Assembly: GCA_914767715.1 (NCBI GenBank)
Contig: OU612068.1
Coordinates: 3,100,001 to 3,164,000, forward strand
Reading direction: 5' to 3'
Source of the DNA: Membranipora membranacea
Taxonomy: Eukaryota; Bryozoa; Gymnolaemata; Cheilostomatida; Membraniporidae
Length of the DNA stretch: 64,000 bases
Shown piece by piece: positions 1-10,905 of this stretch. The translations under genes and the position numbers were made by a program. How positions within the stretch are numbered: position 1 is the first letter of the stretch; every line of letters begins with the position of its first letter. Below the pieces are notes generated by a model. That model ran no database searches. It was given only the letters and a program-made list of their open reading frames with translations, and had not been told where the DNA came from.

Positions 1-1539
1 GTTAGTCAATCTATCAAACCCCACAGGAGACATCCTCAGTTATTAGTGCCCAAATTACCAGGATGCATTGTCTTTTCACAACACTATGCATGTATAGTAT
101 TACAAATAACACAAAATCAATGGAAATTTATTCTTCATGTAACAAAACTTCATTAACTTCAGCGATGTTTATGATGGTCACAACTGTCACTAATCTGCCC
201 TCCCTAAAAGTTTACCATTTAGCACATGACTAACATACACATCATACATACACAGCTACACTAAGGAGATACCTTCCCTTTGTCCCCATGAGATTGCAAA
301 AATCTGCTAGCTTCTAAACTCACTGAGAGAATATACCTTGCAAAAAAGTTATTCAGTTATGAAATAGTGTCATCGTTTCACAAGTAGAGATATATCAATC
401 TCAAGAATATTATTTTTATGCATCAAATGAATATTTTTTCTTTCTGCAGGAGGTTCGAGGTATTCCTAGTAAAAAACCGCAAGCTGACTACTTCCTTTGA
501 TGGGCTAATGTATGCTACAGGACAACACATGCTGAGAGAAATCAAGCTATATTATATTATGGCTGCTTAGGTCATTTTCATATCACTGACCCTATAGTAT
601 CTTTTTCCAGTTTGATCTGTTGGTTTGTCAAGGGAGCCCACAATGTTGGAGCTTGGCAATTACAAAATGCTTGTACTGTTGGAGCGGATTTTTGAGAATG
701 GATCTCAATATTTCTAGCCAGTAAGGCTGTGGCCGCGTATATCGAGTTTGATCTCTTTTGTATGCATATCAAATTATTGATTAATTGGCTACTGGAATTT
801 CAGATGCATGCAAAGTTGATCTTACTGGATATACTTCTAAACTCCATCTTCCAAAGAATCAAGACATTTCATACTAGATAAGTCTGTAATTTCTCAAGTC
901 CGCTCTTATTTTATGCAGTTATCGATAATATTTATCCGCTAAAACAAATTTTGAGTGCTTGAAAAATCAAAGCCTGCTCAATAAATATTACACTACAATT
1001 TTCCCTGGTAGTTGTTGAATGCAGTAAGAAGGCTGGTAGGCCGAACATAGCTGTGTAAGGAGTATGACTCTTAAAGGTGTCATGTGTATTAGACAATCCA
1101 CATTGACTTAGTATACTATGTAGGAAAAATCATAAAAGGGTGTGTCTGATGTGTCACATCATTGTGACTTTGGCTGAGTACCCACAAGTTATAAGTGATC
1201 ATGAAGAGGTCTGGGTAAAATTCTGGTATTTTCAGTTTTTTGACAGTCATATTTTAACATTGTAGGCAGTGTACCGAAACTGGTCCACTCCTTTTCCATC
1301 CTCTAGTCTCAATGGTACGTGGGGTATGTACAGGGCACGTGTCAAGCTGTATTGCAGGGCTTACGTAAAACACCATTTATCTACTTAGTCCTAGATCGAG
1401 TTTGTTCTGTTTGCCTGCATTTCAACTTGTTACCCTTCTGCTGATTAGGCGAAGGTCTATCAGTAGAAGGGTAGCAACTCCAGATAGGACAGCTAGATAA
1501 ATTTAATCTAACTAAACCTTTAATGGAAATCAACCTATC
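1..1539. other. Noncoding flank, no gene seen
   Basis: No open frame with recognisable protein similarity on either strand. An imperfect hairpin lies at 1429-1478 (about 17-bp arms). The stretch 1393-1490 resembles 48116-48210, so it is probably part of an interspersed repeat. Otherwise AT-rich sequence with nothing I can name. Confidence 0.5.
1393..1490. repeat. Interspersed repeat copy with hairpin
   Basis: Shares blocks with 48116-48210: a GATC-AGTTTG start, the string TTGCCTGCATTT, and GGG-AGCAACTCCA at the end, in the same order and orientation. The copy here also holds a hairpin between 1429-1445 and 1459-1478. The family is not recognised; it could be a fragment of a short non-autonomous element. 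Confidence 0.35.
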
Positions 1540-1819
1540 TCGACGTCCAAACCATTCAGTCAGGTCCCAATCTGAATTTTGATAAAGGAAACAAAGGCAG
1601 ACAGATGTAGTACAGTTTATGATATTCTGTATCGTGAAATTTTACATCCTGCCAAGGGAGTTTTCAACATGAATGATTCCAAGGAAAATTATAATTGTTG
1701 ACATTACTGTAGGTGTTTACAGATGAAAAGCATCAATGAAACAAAAGGGAGAACCGAAAAAATTACAGGTTGTAAATAATCTAATTTCTCAAAAACTTGG
1801 CCGTTTTTTTATTGTCTAA
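1540..1819 (-). other. 3' flank of fucosyltransferase copy A, duplicated at 9850-10222
   Basis: Blocks such as AACCATTCAGTCAGGTC and AATTATAATTGTTGACAT recur at 9856-10222 downstream of copy B. The tandem duplication therefore includes the 3' UTR/flank as well as the coding exons. No coding potential seen. Confidence 0.55.
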
Positions 1820-4800
1820 TTATTGTTCCTCGGGAATGTGAGAATGTATAGTATTACCGACTGGAATCCAACTTGGAAAATTGAAACATTCCTGGCAGTA
1901 TCCGAGCTGACTCAGCTTACTGCCTGGTCTAGCATATTCAGAAAAATAAACAACACTGCCGGCAACACGCCACGCTGGCCAAAACCCAAAAGTTCCACCA
2001 GATGTAATCATATGATCCATACTATAGAGAACAGAAAAATCTTTATAAACTGTATCACCACCACTATTAAGGTAGCTTATATGGTACCTTCCTGTTAGAG
2101 GAGCAAGCATTTCTTTAGCCATCGAAATTGTATCACTACTCACAACAAAAATCAACTGGTCTCTGCCATGCTTATCAGCCATAATCTTCATTGCGTGTTC
2201 GTAGAATGTCGCGTTGGTTGCTGTATATCCGTGCTTTATAAGTTTTGGATCAAGAATATCTCCAAGCCTGATATGAACCCCAACAAACTGAGGGGATGAG
2301 ATTTTGGGAAAATTCCGTCTGATATCTTGAATAGTTTTGTTGGCATGCTGTATGTACTTGTTATTTAACTGGAATGCTGATCGAATCTTGATGCTGGCAT
2401 CAGTGATATATTTAATGTTTTGGAAGAAGCCGCTTATGGTTGTAGAAGCGGATATTCTATAGTCAGTATAACTCATATACGGTTCCTGTTTGATAGATCT
2501 CCATTTAGACAGCTTCCACTTTGGTATCACTGAGACACTCCCCAGACCAGAAAAAAGCTCTCGAATTTGTGAGGTCCACTTGCATCTTTTAGTATCTAGA
2601 ATAGGAAACGATATTATTGTTGTTGTTGTTTTTTTATATAGCGGCTGACTTACTAACTCAAAGATATTGTGCTAAAAAATCGTTCGTCAGCCAAATTGTA
2701 ATATAATTCAAGCCAAATTTTGACGGATCAAATGAAAAAGAGTGTAAGACTGATAGTTTGCATTAAAAGGAATTTTTTGGGGTACAAATGTGATTATAAT
2801 GGCCGCTTCCTCAGAGATTATGTTAAGAGATTGATTGTTGGATTCTTGAAGCGCAAGGCTGAAAAAATCTGAGCTCCAGAAAAATTGACAATAAATCTGG
2901 GTAATTTTCACCCAAAATGAACAAAGGCAAGAAGAGAAAACTCATTTCCAGTAATGATCCTGATGAGGATGATGCTGAGGATAATATCTTCACCTATTCG
3001 CTCAACAAGTTGAAGGCATTACAAAAGAAAATCGACTCTACTACCACTGATGAGTCTATCACCATAAAAGGTAATCCGGGAAACATCCAAATTGTCGTTG
3101 ACTGCAGCACAGCTGTTTTTGAGCTTGTCAGATCTATATTTCAAACATCAATTCAGGAGCAATATCTTTATGTAACTAGGAAAATGAATAAAGATAAGGA
3201 CAAAAACACAACAGCCACCATACTCACCGTTAAAAACAAGAAGAAATCGGATAGACGCCTTTATACTGCAAACTTTTACCATACCACCTCTAGAATACTG
3301 GTGAATGCTATCAAAGATGTGGATGTGTTTATAAGTCACTACTCTAAGCTGGTAGGTGAATTACAGCCAGAAACAATTGCCAATTTAAACGAGAAAGTCC
3401 GTTCCTCATGCTCAAATGCAATGGAATCGCTGAAAAGTAAACAAACCAATGCCAACAGCAGCACAACTCAACAACAAAGCACACAAGGTGCTCTAGGGGG
3501 ATCTACAGTCTCACTGCCAGAGTCTTCTCAGTGTTCCCTGTCTGAGACAATGGAGACTTCTGCTCCATTCGTCGACAGCGCTCCCAGTCATTCCAGGGAC
3601 AGAGATTGTGGGGAGAGTCCCGGATGTGCGTCATGCAGAACTCTACATGGCGTGCTTTCTATTATGATGGAGAAGATGGACAGCATGCAGGAGAAGATGG
3701 ACAGCATGCAGGTTAAATTGGATAAAATTACTAGTGCTTTTTCTGAGAGCCCTAGTACAAAGGAATGTCCATCAAATTCCAAAAATACCGTACAACAAAC
3801 ATATCTTCCAACTCAAACTCTTAACACCACACAACAATGGTCATCAGTTGCAAGCAGCAGTAGACAACTCCACAGAAATATTCCTTCATCAACAACACAT
3901 CAAAACACACCAACACCAAGTTCACCGGCAACTACATCCAACACACCTGATCACATGCCATCTATTACAAAAACAGCTCGTCCAAACAACTTCAACCCCA
4001 AGCACTGCATCGTCATAAGTATCAACAAGTCATCAAAAACCTACCAAAACTATAATCAAGACAACATCAGACGTGAGATTAACCGTGAATTCGGCCCAAC
4101 AATCATAGAAAACATAACGACCTACAATTTCAAGACAGAATCTCCAAAAATTATGCTGCACCTTCGCGATGAAAAGACAGTGACCAAGTTGATAAACACT
4201 TGGAATACATTACTATTTGAAAATTCGCAAGTAAGAAAGACAATCAATCCAGAATCAGCAAAAGTCAACACTGGTATGCTGAGAGGCATTCCTATCGATG
4301 CTGATGATGAACTTGTAATAAAAGAGATATCACAGAATTTCCCCAACTCTTCAGCTATAAGGATTTACAAAGGGGAAAAGAAAATGCGCATCTTTAAAGT
4401 AAAGTTTGACACTCAGGACCAATACAACAAGGTCCTCAGTCAAGGTATGATTTTAGACTCACTTAAACTTAAATGCAATTTTGAAAAACTTCTATGATGG
4501 CAATGAATTTTCATAGCGCATATCTTAATATCCGTGGATTGGCAAGCAAACTGGAAGAGGTTCGTTTAATTCTTAGTGATCACAAATTTAGTATACTGTG
4601 TTTGGCTGAAACATTTTTGAATGAAAATGATGACAGCTGCCTATATGAGGTACCAGGATATACGATGATAAGAAGGGATAGGCTCTGTAACAATGGTGGG
4701 GGATTATTCTGCTATGTCCATGATTCACTGGTCATTGAACATCTGGAAAATTTAGATCTTTACATGGATGAGAGTATAACAGTCAAGGTCAGACCCAGAA

Positions 4801-7800
4801 GCCAAAAGAGTTTTTTGGTCACATACTTATATAGACCTCCCCAATCAAAAGCATCATGGAACACAGACTTTTCAGAGTTTGTCGAGCGTTGTTATGGTTT
4901 GAACGATGAAATTATAATATTTGGTGATTTCAATATTGATTTGCTGAATCCAACTTCGAAAAACAGGTGGTTAGATAATGTTACCTCTCCACTACTGTTG
5001 AATCAACTTATATCTGAACCCACTCGCATAACTAATTCATCAAGGACACTAATTGACCACATCTATTCAAGTAAAAGTGACAATATTGCTAAATCTGGTG
5101 TCATCAAATATTCACTGAGTGATCATTTCATGATAGTAGCTTCAAGAGAGATTGATAGAAATGTTAAAATATCTAAACAAAGATGTAAGGTAACATTTTT
5201 GGATTATTCATTTGCAACACCTGAAAACATTTTTAACACATTCTCAAGGGAAAATTTTGGTTACGTACTGTATGAAAGATCAATAGACTCAATGTTTGAG
5301 AAGTTCTATAGCCATTTGAATCATCTTATATCAAAACTCGTGTTTGAGAAGACTCGTTTTGTAAGAACGCATAATCTTCCAAAATGGTTGGATGATGAGG
5401 TAAAAATGAACATCAAAATCAGAGATCAACTCAAACAAAACGGTGATTGGGAAGGATATAAAAAACAGCGAAATTATGTCACTAATATGATCAGACAAAA
5501 GAAGAAAAGAGCTATTTCTAATACTATTAAAGAGTCTAAAGGTAATACAAAACCTGTTTGGGATGTATTAAAGAATAAAAAGAAGGAGACTTTCCCTGCG
5601 ACAAATTTGAGTGCAGATCAATTTAACAGCCATTTCACATCCATTGCAAAATCAATCACAAAGAACCTTGTTGTGACAGATGAGATGACATTTCCAAACA
5701 TAATTTGACAGACATACCACAATTCACCCCTTTCACATGTACAAGAATATTGTTCCACATTCCTGATAGTAAAAGTACAGGACCTGACAGAATTACAGTG
5801 AAGATGTTGAAGCTTGTTTGGCCTTATATTGTGGATATTGTCACCGATATGTTTAACAGGGTTTTAAGCAAAGGACAGTTCCCTTCAACATGGAAACTAG
5901 CTCGAGTTTCACCAATACATAAATCTGGGGATATAAATAACCCATCAAATTATAGGCCAATTTCAGTCTTGCCTGTTCTTTCAAAAATATTTGAGAAACA
6001 CATAAATCACCATCTGCAAGAATATCTCACTAAGAACAAAATCATCCATGAGCTTCAATGTGGATTTAGAAAAGGCCATTCTTGTTCAGACAGTTTATTT
6101 AAAATTATTTCAGACTCTTTGGTAGAGAAAATTAATGGAAATGTTATGACATTACTTTTTCTGGATTTTAAAAAGGCATTTGACTGTGTATCCCATGTTT
6201 TACTACACAACAAGTTGAAGGCTTGCGGCATCGGAGGAAATATGTTAAAACTTCTTGACACCTTTCTGACAGACAGAAGGCAGTTTGTTAAACTCAATAA
6301 TATTGAATCTTGTAGATTGCCTATCACAATAGGGGTCCCTCAAGGTTCAATCCTAGCACCAACTTTGTTTCTCATCTTCATAAATGATTTATTAACTTCA
6401 TCAAAATCAGACTCATCATCATATGCATATGCTGATGATACAGTGTTCCTGTCATCTAATAAAAACCTTCAGCAACTAAAGGCAAAGGCATCTGAAGATT
6501 TAAGTGGCATTTTGGATTGGTGCAATCGTAACCGGATGGTTATAAATGTTCAGAAATCTCATTACATGCTACTTAACATCTCAGATCCGCTTTATGACCT
6601 AGAACTGTACATAGGGCATGAAAAACTAAACAGACAGAGAACTACAAGGCTTCTGGGTTTTGTGTTGAATGACTCGCTTTCATGGCAGGATCATCTAGAG
6701 TATGTATATAAAAAGGTACAACGGAATGTTTACCTACTTCAAAATTTGAGATACTTCTTGGATATAGCAAGTGCCCGCACATTTTACTTCCAGTTTATCT
6801 ATTGTCACCTTATATATGGTATCCATATCATTGGCAACTTGTCCTGCAATAATGCCCTCAATAGATTATTTTTGTTGCAAAAACGGGCTTTACGCATTAT
6901 CGCCAATGTGCATTACATCCCATATTATCTCATTTCAACCGAATCCATTACACAATCATTACAACTCCTACCTCTTCCTAAGCTTGTTTGTTATTTCACT
7001 TCACTTTTTGCGCATAAGATAAACAATTTTTTAACACCTCCATTTATATATAGAGGATTTAAAAACACTACCAAGTTCAATTTTCGTGATAAACATTTAC
7101 TTTTATATCATACAGACAATCTAAGATACAAAGTTTCTGCTACATACAATTATTTACCGTTACATTTGAGATCTAAAGAGAAGTTCAGTTCATTCAAAAC
7201 TTTACTTTTCAACCATATATTATCGACTTGACCAACATCATTGATGATATTATTTCCCTTCTGTTTCTCTTTTTTGTTATAAAAAAAAAATTGTTTTCTG
7301 GCACTGAGTGCAAAACATTTCGAATGAGATGACTTTTGATGCCAATAAAAAGTATATATAACTGTGAACTGGATTTTTACGAGCCCCTCAAATTAACACC
7401 ACGTTAAAAAATTAGATACCACCGGCTAAAGGCAACTGCAAGAAGGAACGGTCCCTGACAAAATAAACCCCCTCAAAGATTTACACTCGACCTCAGTTTA
7501 TATAGTATTCTTGTGACCATGGTGAGACAACTGGACAATCGCACAATTTTCAAACTCCGCTCCAAAATAAATCACATTTTACATAAACACTCAACACAGT
7601 TGTACAGCTAGATTCCAATTGCTACATTCGACCTAGAGATCGAGGACCTAGCTTACCTTCAACCAAGGTGTAAGTTGCTTTGTTTTTGAAGGCTACACCT
7701 ATCCCGGCAGCAACGTGAAACATTTTATTCCCTAGCCTTCCTGCATTGCAGAAGTCTTTTACTGATACAGCTACATAGTTTCCAGAATCAGTATCTGGAT

Positions 7801-8580
7801 CATTATTTGCAGAGGTATCCGACTTAATTGTTGATTTTGCACCTGAATCTCTGTGTGATCTTGTGCGTGAATCTCTGTGTGATCTTGTGCGTGAATCTCT
7901 GTGTGATCTTGTGCGTGAATCTCTTTCTGAATCAGTAAATGTTGATGCTTCAACCATTACTCTCAGTGTCTAAAACCAAAAAAGTCTGATGATGGCTATT
8001 TGAAATCTTCACATGAAGATTTTTGCAAGTCCAACACTTCTACAATGTATTACCAAAAAGTGATAGGTTTAGATCGATTACTCCCACGTACGACCATAAA
8101 CATATAACATTTTGTAATATAAACATATAATACTTACATATGATATATAATGTTATTATGTTTTTTCCTTTTTTGATACACTATTTTTGGGCAGACAATA
8201 TCATAGCTTTCCTACCATCAAATCTACCTGTTATAGGAACAGGTTAGATGAATGTAACAAACAATACACCCAAGGTATCGATTGGCTGTTATAAAACTTC
8301 CCTCATCAACACGTCTGCAAGTAATATTGCTACATCTATTTAAGGTAGGGTAATAAGGTAAGCCATCTTAGAAGATAAAATTTGATGTTTAAGTGATGAT
8401 ATTCTCTTGGGTAAATTGATACCAGAACTTGACGGTGTCTTAGAAATCACTCACAGCTTCTGACGCTTCTTGGTGACAGTTAGAACCTGACTCTAATGTA
8501 ACGTAATGGCTAGCGAGCAAATACACCATCAAGGCTAGCGCCACTAATCCGCAAAGGAATTGACCGATGTTTGATTTCAT
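1820..8580 (-). CDS. Alpha-1,2-fucosyltransferase-like protein (GT11), copy A
   Basis: Three exons on the minus strand: 8455-8580, 7657-7969 and 1820-2595, joined in phase to give 404 aa. Exon 1 opens with ATG at 8580 and encodes a short cytoplasmic tail plus a hydrophobic signal anchor (about residues 6-24), the usual type II Golgi topology. Exon 2 encodes a Ser/Arg-rich stem with three copies of an 8-residue unit (RTRSHRDS), then GRLGN at 119-123 (family GRLGNQMFQ). Exon 3 carries HIRLGD at 254-259, the GDP-fucose-binding motif, and SGGTFGFW at 346-353. N-glycosylation sequons include NATF. The family transfers fucose from GDP-fucose to galactose in alpha-1,2 linkage; the acceptor here is unknown. 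Compared with copy B it lacks six residues just before the end of exon 2, apparently deleted between short direct repeats. Intron 2 is swollen to 5 kb by an antisense LINE. Activity is plausible but unproven. Confidence 0.85.
2917..4497 (+). CDS. LINE A ORF1 (RNA-binding coiled-coil protein)
   Basis: An uninterrupted 526-aa frame. The N-terminus is Lys-rich. A Ser/Thr/Gln-rich linker spans roughly residues 170-240. A coiled-coil region near 245-275 includes a duplicated MDSMQEKMDSMQ block. A C-terminal basic/hydrophobic domain (about 365-526) resembles the RNA-binding ends of LINE ORF1 proteins; this is inference, as no signature motif is conserved. No CCHC zinc knuckle is present, unlike LINE B. 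The stop TGA at 4495-4497 overlaps the ATG of ORF2 as ATGA, so ORF2 may be translated by termination-reinitiation. The intact frame suggests a young insertion. Confidence 0.7.
   Translation: MNKGKKRKLISSNDPDEDDAEDNIFTYSLNKLKALQKKIDSTTTDESITIKGNPGNIQIVVDCSTAVFELVRSIFQTSIQEQYLYVTRKMNKDKDKNTTATILTVKNKKKSDRRLYTANFYHTTSRILVNAIKDVDVFISHYSKLVGELQPETIANLNEKVRSSCSNAMESLKSKQTNANSSTTQQQSTQGALGGSTVSLPESSQCSLSETMETSAPFVDSAPSHSRDRDCGESPGCASCRTLHGVLSIMMEKMDSMQEKMDSMQVKLDKITSAFSESPSTKECPSNSKNTVQQTYLPTQTLNTTQQWSSVASSSRQLHRNIPSSTTHQNTPTPSSPATTSNTPDHMPSITKTARPNNFNPKHCIVISINKSSKTYQNYNQDNIRREINREFGPTIIENITTYNFKTESPKIMLHLRDEKTVTKLINTWNTLLFENSQVRKTINPESAKVNTGMLRGIPIDADDELVIKEISQNFPNSSAIRIYKGEKKMRIFKVKFDTQDQYNKVLSQGMILDSLKLKCNFEKLL
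4494..5708 (+). CDS. LINE A ORF2, endonuclease part
   Basis: A 404-aa frame beginning MMAMNFHSAYLNIRGL. It carries the APE-like endonuclease motifs in order: N in YLNIRG, E in LAETF, YRPP, GDFN and SDH in SLSDHF. These nick target DNA for target-primed reverse transcription. The frame ends at TGA 5706-5708 just before the RT domain, which continues in the -1 frame from about 5705. In intact LINEs these are one polypeptide, so a single indel has probably split ORF2. No slippery heptamer is visible at the junction, which argues against programmed frameshifting. Confidence 0.8.
   Translation: MMAMNFHSAYLNIRGLASKLEEVRLILSDHKFSILCLAETFLNENDDSCLYEVPGYTMIRRDRLCNNGGGLFCYVHDSLVIEHLENLDLYMDESITVKVRPRSQKSFLVTYLYRPPQSKASWNTDFSEFVERCYGLNDEIIIFGDFNIDLLNPTSKNRWLDNVTSPLLLNQLISEPTRITNSSRTLIDHIYSSKSDNIAKSGVIKYSLSDHFMIVASREIDRNVKISKQRCKVTFLDYSFATPENIFNTFSRENFGYVLYERSIDSMFEKFYSHLNHLISKLVFEKTRFVRTHNLPKWLDDEVKMNIKIRDQLKQNGDWEGYKKQRNYVTNMIRQKKKRAISNTIKESKGNTKPVWDVLKNKKKETFPATNLSADQFNSHFTSIAKSITKNLVVTDEMTFPNII
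5705..7231 (+). CDS. LINE A ORF2, reverse transcriptase part
   Basis: About 508 aa continuing ORF2 in another frame. It reads through SKSTGPD, NYRPISVLPV, FLDFKKAFDCV, GVPQGSILAP and YAYADDTVFLS, the ordered RT blocks with the catalytic Asp pair. The C-terminal region ends in the NLRYKVSATYNYLPL type seen after many LINE RTs. There is no ATG at the beginning of the frame (the first codon is TTG), consistent with a broken downstream half rather than a separate gene. No further stops are seen, so the copy is young or was recently active. Confidence 0.8.
   Translation: MTDIPQFTPFTCTRILFHIPDSKSTGPDRITVKMLKLVWPYIVDIVTDMFNRVLSKGQFPSTWKLARVSPIHKSGDINNPSNYRPISVLPVLSKIFEKHINHHLQEYLTKNKIIHELQCGFRKGHSCSDSLFKIISDSLVEKINGNVMTLLFLDFKKAFDCVSHVLLHNKLKACGIGGNMLKLLDTFLTDRRQFVKLNNIESCRLPITIGVPQGSILAPTLFLIFINDLLTSSKSDSSSYAYADDTVFLSSNKNLQQLKAKASEDLSGILDWCNRNRMVINVQKSHYMLLNISDPLYDLELYIGHEKLNRQRTTRLLGFVLNDSLSWQDHLEYVYKKVQRNVYLLQNLRYFLDIASARTFYFQFIYCHLIYGIHIIGNLSCNNALNRLFLLQKRALRIIANVHYIPYYLISTESITQSLQLLPLPKLVCYFTSLFAHKINNFLTPPFIYRGFKNTTKFNFRDKHLLLYHTDNLRYKVSATYNYLPLHLRSKEKFSSFKTLLFNHILST
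7379..7656. other. Remainder of fucosyltransferase A intron 2
   Basis: AT-rich intron between the LINE 3' end and the donor of exon 2. Weakly similar to 11040-11215 in copy B. Nothing else seen. Confidence 0.4.
7844..7928 (-). repeat. 24-bp coding tandem repeat in the fucosyltransferase A stem
   Basis: Three near-identical copies of a 24-bp unit (GAATCTCTGTGTGATCTTGT plus four bases on the plus strand) encode an RTRSHRDS octapeptide repeat between the signal anchor and the catalytic domain. Copy B has only one diverged unit at the matching site, so the array expanded after duplication, in frame. Confidence 0.8.
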
Positions 8581-9849
8581 TGTTGCTGAGTTTACTTCCA
8601 ACAGGAATTTTTCTGTAATTGTAAGAAAGAGTGACTGAAGGTCAGAGCCATTTTTGAGTAAACATTTACAAAAAATATTTTCATCCCCTGAAACTAGACG
8701 CTATAAAGTGTACAAATAGCAAAAATGTTCTAGACTCCCTTGCGATTGCAATTTTTAGAATCGAGAATTGAAAAATTGAGTTAACATGTGACGCACAGGA
8801 CAGAACGTGGTTGCTCACCAATAGCGAGCTTTGATTTTTAGAAATTGGAAATTCAAGGTCAAAGGGCTTGTTACCATACACGAGAATTACGGATCGAAGG
8901 TGTGATAATAAATGTGCAATGAAAACAAGGGACTCTGACAAAGCAGACGGGTCATCACTGCAGGAATTAGGAAAACAAACAAGGAAACCAAATGACTGTG
9001 CCAAGCTGCACTATTAGTCGTGAGAAAAAATCTATTTTATAGTGGACTTACTTACGGACTTACTTACGAAGGAGAGTAGGAAGTCTGTGTTGACAGTCGT
9101 GAGTTGCTTTACGCAGGCCAACGATCGTAGCATAAGGCAGTCTAGATTCAATCTATTGTTCACTGAGCGATCGAGGTTTCTCCTTCTAACCCTCAAAGTG
9201 GACTGCACAGTGTTCAGCTATCTGCTACTCTACATTATGATGACACATGGACGAGTATTTCTAAAGACATGGGCTGCGCTAGTCTGAGCCCCCAGACTTT
9301 GCCCCCTGTCCGACGGCCCCCCGGAGGGGAAAAAGTCTGAGAACAATGCAGGATTTTGCTGGAGTTGTCTGCTCTTGAGTGTTATAAGTTAATCAAGGGG
9401 AGCACTAAAACTGCAATATCTATTGATTTCTATTCATGCCACCTACTATATTGCTCCAGGTATGAGAGTATTCCAGTCAGACTCTGGGAAAAGTAGCCTC
9501 ATGTTTGGGAAATACCCATGAGCAGAGATATTCACTGCCAAGTAGTGAAGAAAATGTCAGCCAGAATTTCTTTCATTTTGAATAAGGGCGGTCATTCATG
9601 ACATTGACAAAAGGTCATACAATGTGTATTATTGGACCCTAGGCTATATGAAGTAAGATTAATGTAGAAGTAATGAGAGGAAAAATCCAAGCAAATCCTG
9701 CACAGTGCGTAGACTAGGGCTGCGCTTTCTTTGACAAGCTATGCTATTGCTTATTGAATGTTGGTAGGTATAATGATATGAATACTCTAGAAGAAATGAA
9801 TAAAATCGTTTATACGGAAATTTTGGGCCTCGATCTTTATTGTATGATC
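8581..9849. other. Intergenic region between the fucosyltransferase copies
   Basis: Upstream flank of copy A, so any promoter for it should be here; no TATA box or other site is convincing. A GC-rich hairpin with AGACTTTGCCCCCT-type arms lies at 9294-9338, unusual for this AT-rich DNA. Short open frames present show no recognisable protein similarity. Confidence 0.4.
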
Positions 9850-10739
9850 AATCATCCAAACCGTTCAGTCAGGTCACAATCTGATTTATATGAATGTAAA
9901 ACAAGGACAGATAAATTCAGTGAATTTCTCTTTAGCTATACCACAGGTACAGTACCATTTATGATATTCTATAGTGGAGTTATTCATCCTAGGGAGTATA
10001 GTTTACCTGAATAATTCTAAGGAAACTTATAATTGTTGACATAACTGTACGTAAATATATTCAGATGAAAAGTCATGATAAAACAAAAGAAAAAGTAGCA
10101 AACAGGTGTTCTAATATCTAGAAGAGAAAAAAAAAGGTTGTAAATAAACTAATTTCCCAAAAAGTTGGGCCGTTTTTTAATTGTTTAATTATTGTTCCTC
10201 GGGAATGTGAGAATGTATAGTATTACCAACAGGAATCCAACTTGGAAAATTGAAACATTCCTGGCAGTATCCGAGCTGACTGAGGGGATGAGATTTTGGG
10301 AAAATTTCGCCCGATATCTTGAATAGTTTTGTTGGCATGCTGTATGTACTTCTTATTCAACTGGAATACTGATCGAATATTGGTGCTGGCATCAGTGATA
10401 TATTTAATGCTTTGGAAGAAGCCACTTATGGTTGTAGATGCCGATATTTTATAGTCAGTATAAATCATATACGGTTCCTGTTTGATAGATCTCCATTTAG
10501 ACAGCTTCCACTTTGGTATCACTGAGACACTCCCCAGACCAGAAAAAAGCTCTAGAAACTGTGAGGTCCATTTGCAGCTTTCAGTATCTAGAATAGGAAA
10601 CAATATTTTGTTGTGTCTGATAATGCTATGTAAAGCAGTTGTCTTACCCTGCTAAATAACCCAAAGAAATTGTGCTAAAATATTGTTTGTCAGGCAAATT
10701 TGATTTGAATATATTTGCAGATTATTAATATTTTGATTT

Positions 10740-10905
10740 TGCTACGCTGATCCCCAGATCCCCAGAGGAGGCATACAACACAAGAGGGTGCTGGGGCTGG
10801 AACAATCAACCTTGAAAGCGCCTTCTGCGGCACCAATTGCCTTGCAGGGAAGAGCAAGCGCTAACTGATTGTACCATCTCACCATCCCCAAAAATAGAGT
10901 GGGTT
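10740..10905. repeat. GC-rich foreign-looking block in copy B intron 2
   Basis: A stretch with clearly higher GC than its surroundings and no counterpart in copy A intron 2. It contains duplicated GATCCCCAGATCCCCAG. No frame or known element recognised; it may be a fragment of a repeat inserted after the duplication. Confidence 0.25.

Larger units (their letters stand above)
2700..7378 (+). mobile_element. Non-LTR retrotransposon (LINE A), nearly full length
   Basis: A two-ORF LINE lying in intron 2 of fucosyltransferase copy A, antisense to it. ORF1 is 2917-4497. ORF2 is 4494 to 7231 and is broken once at about 5705. ORF2 encodes an APE-type endonuclease and a reverse transcriptase with YADDT. 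The 5' UTR is about 200 nt. The 3' region (7232-7378) has an A-rich run and a final AATAAA before returning to sequence resembling copy B's intron. Endpoints are approximate: homology with copy B's intron is lost near 2700, and I could not find a clear target-site duplication. The RT resembles the Jockey/CR1 group; the exact clade is not assigned. Confidence 0.85.

Noticed and set aside
5690-5720. Programmed -1 frameshift joining the LINE A endonuclease and RT
   Set aside because: No slippery heptamer or downstream structure seen; a single-base indel is the simpler explanation.
9754-10014. 86-aa plus-strand frame beginning MNVGRYNDM
   Set aside because: It lies in the duplicated 3' flank of the fucosyltransferase copy B; the matching region in copy A has no such frame.
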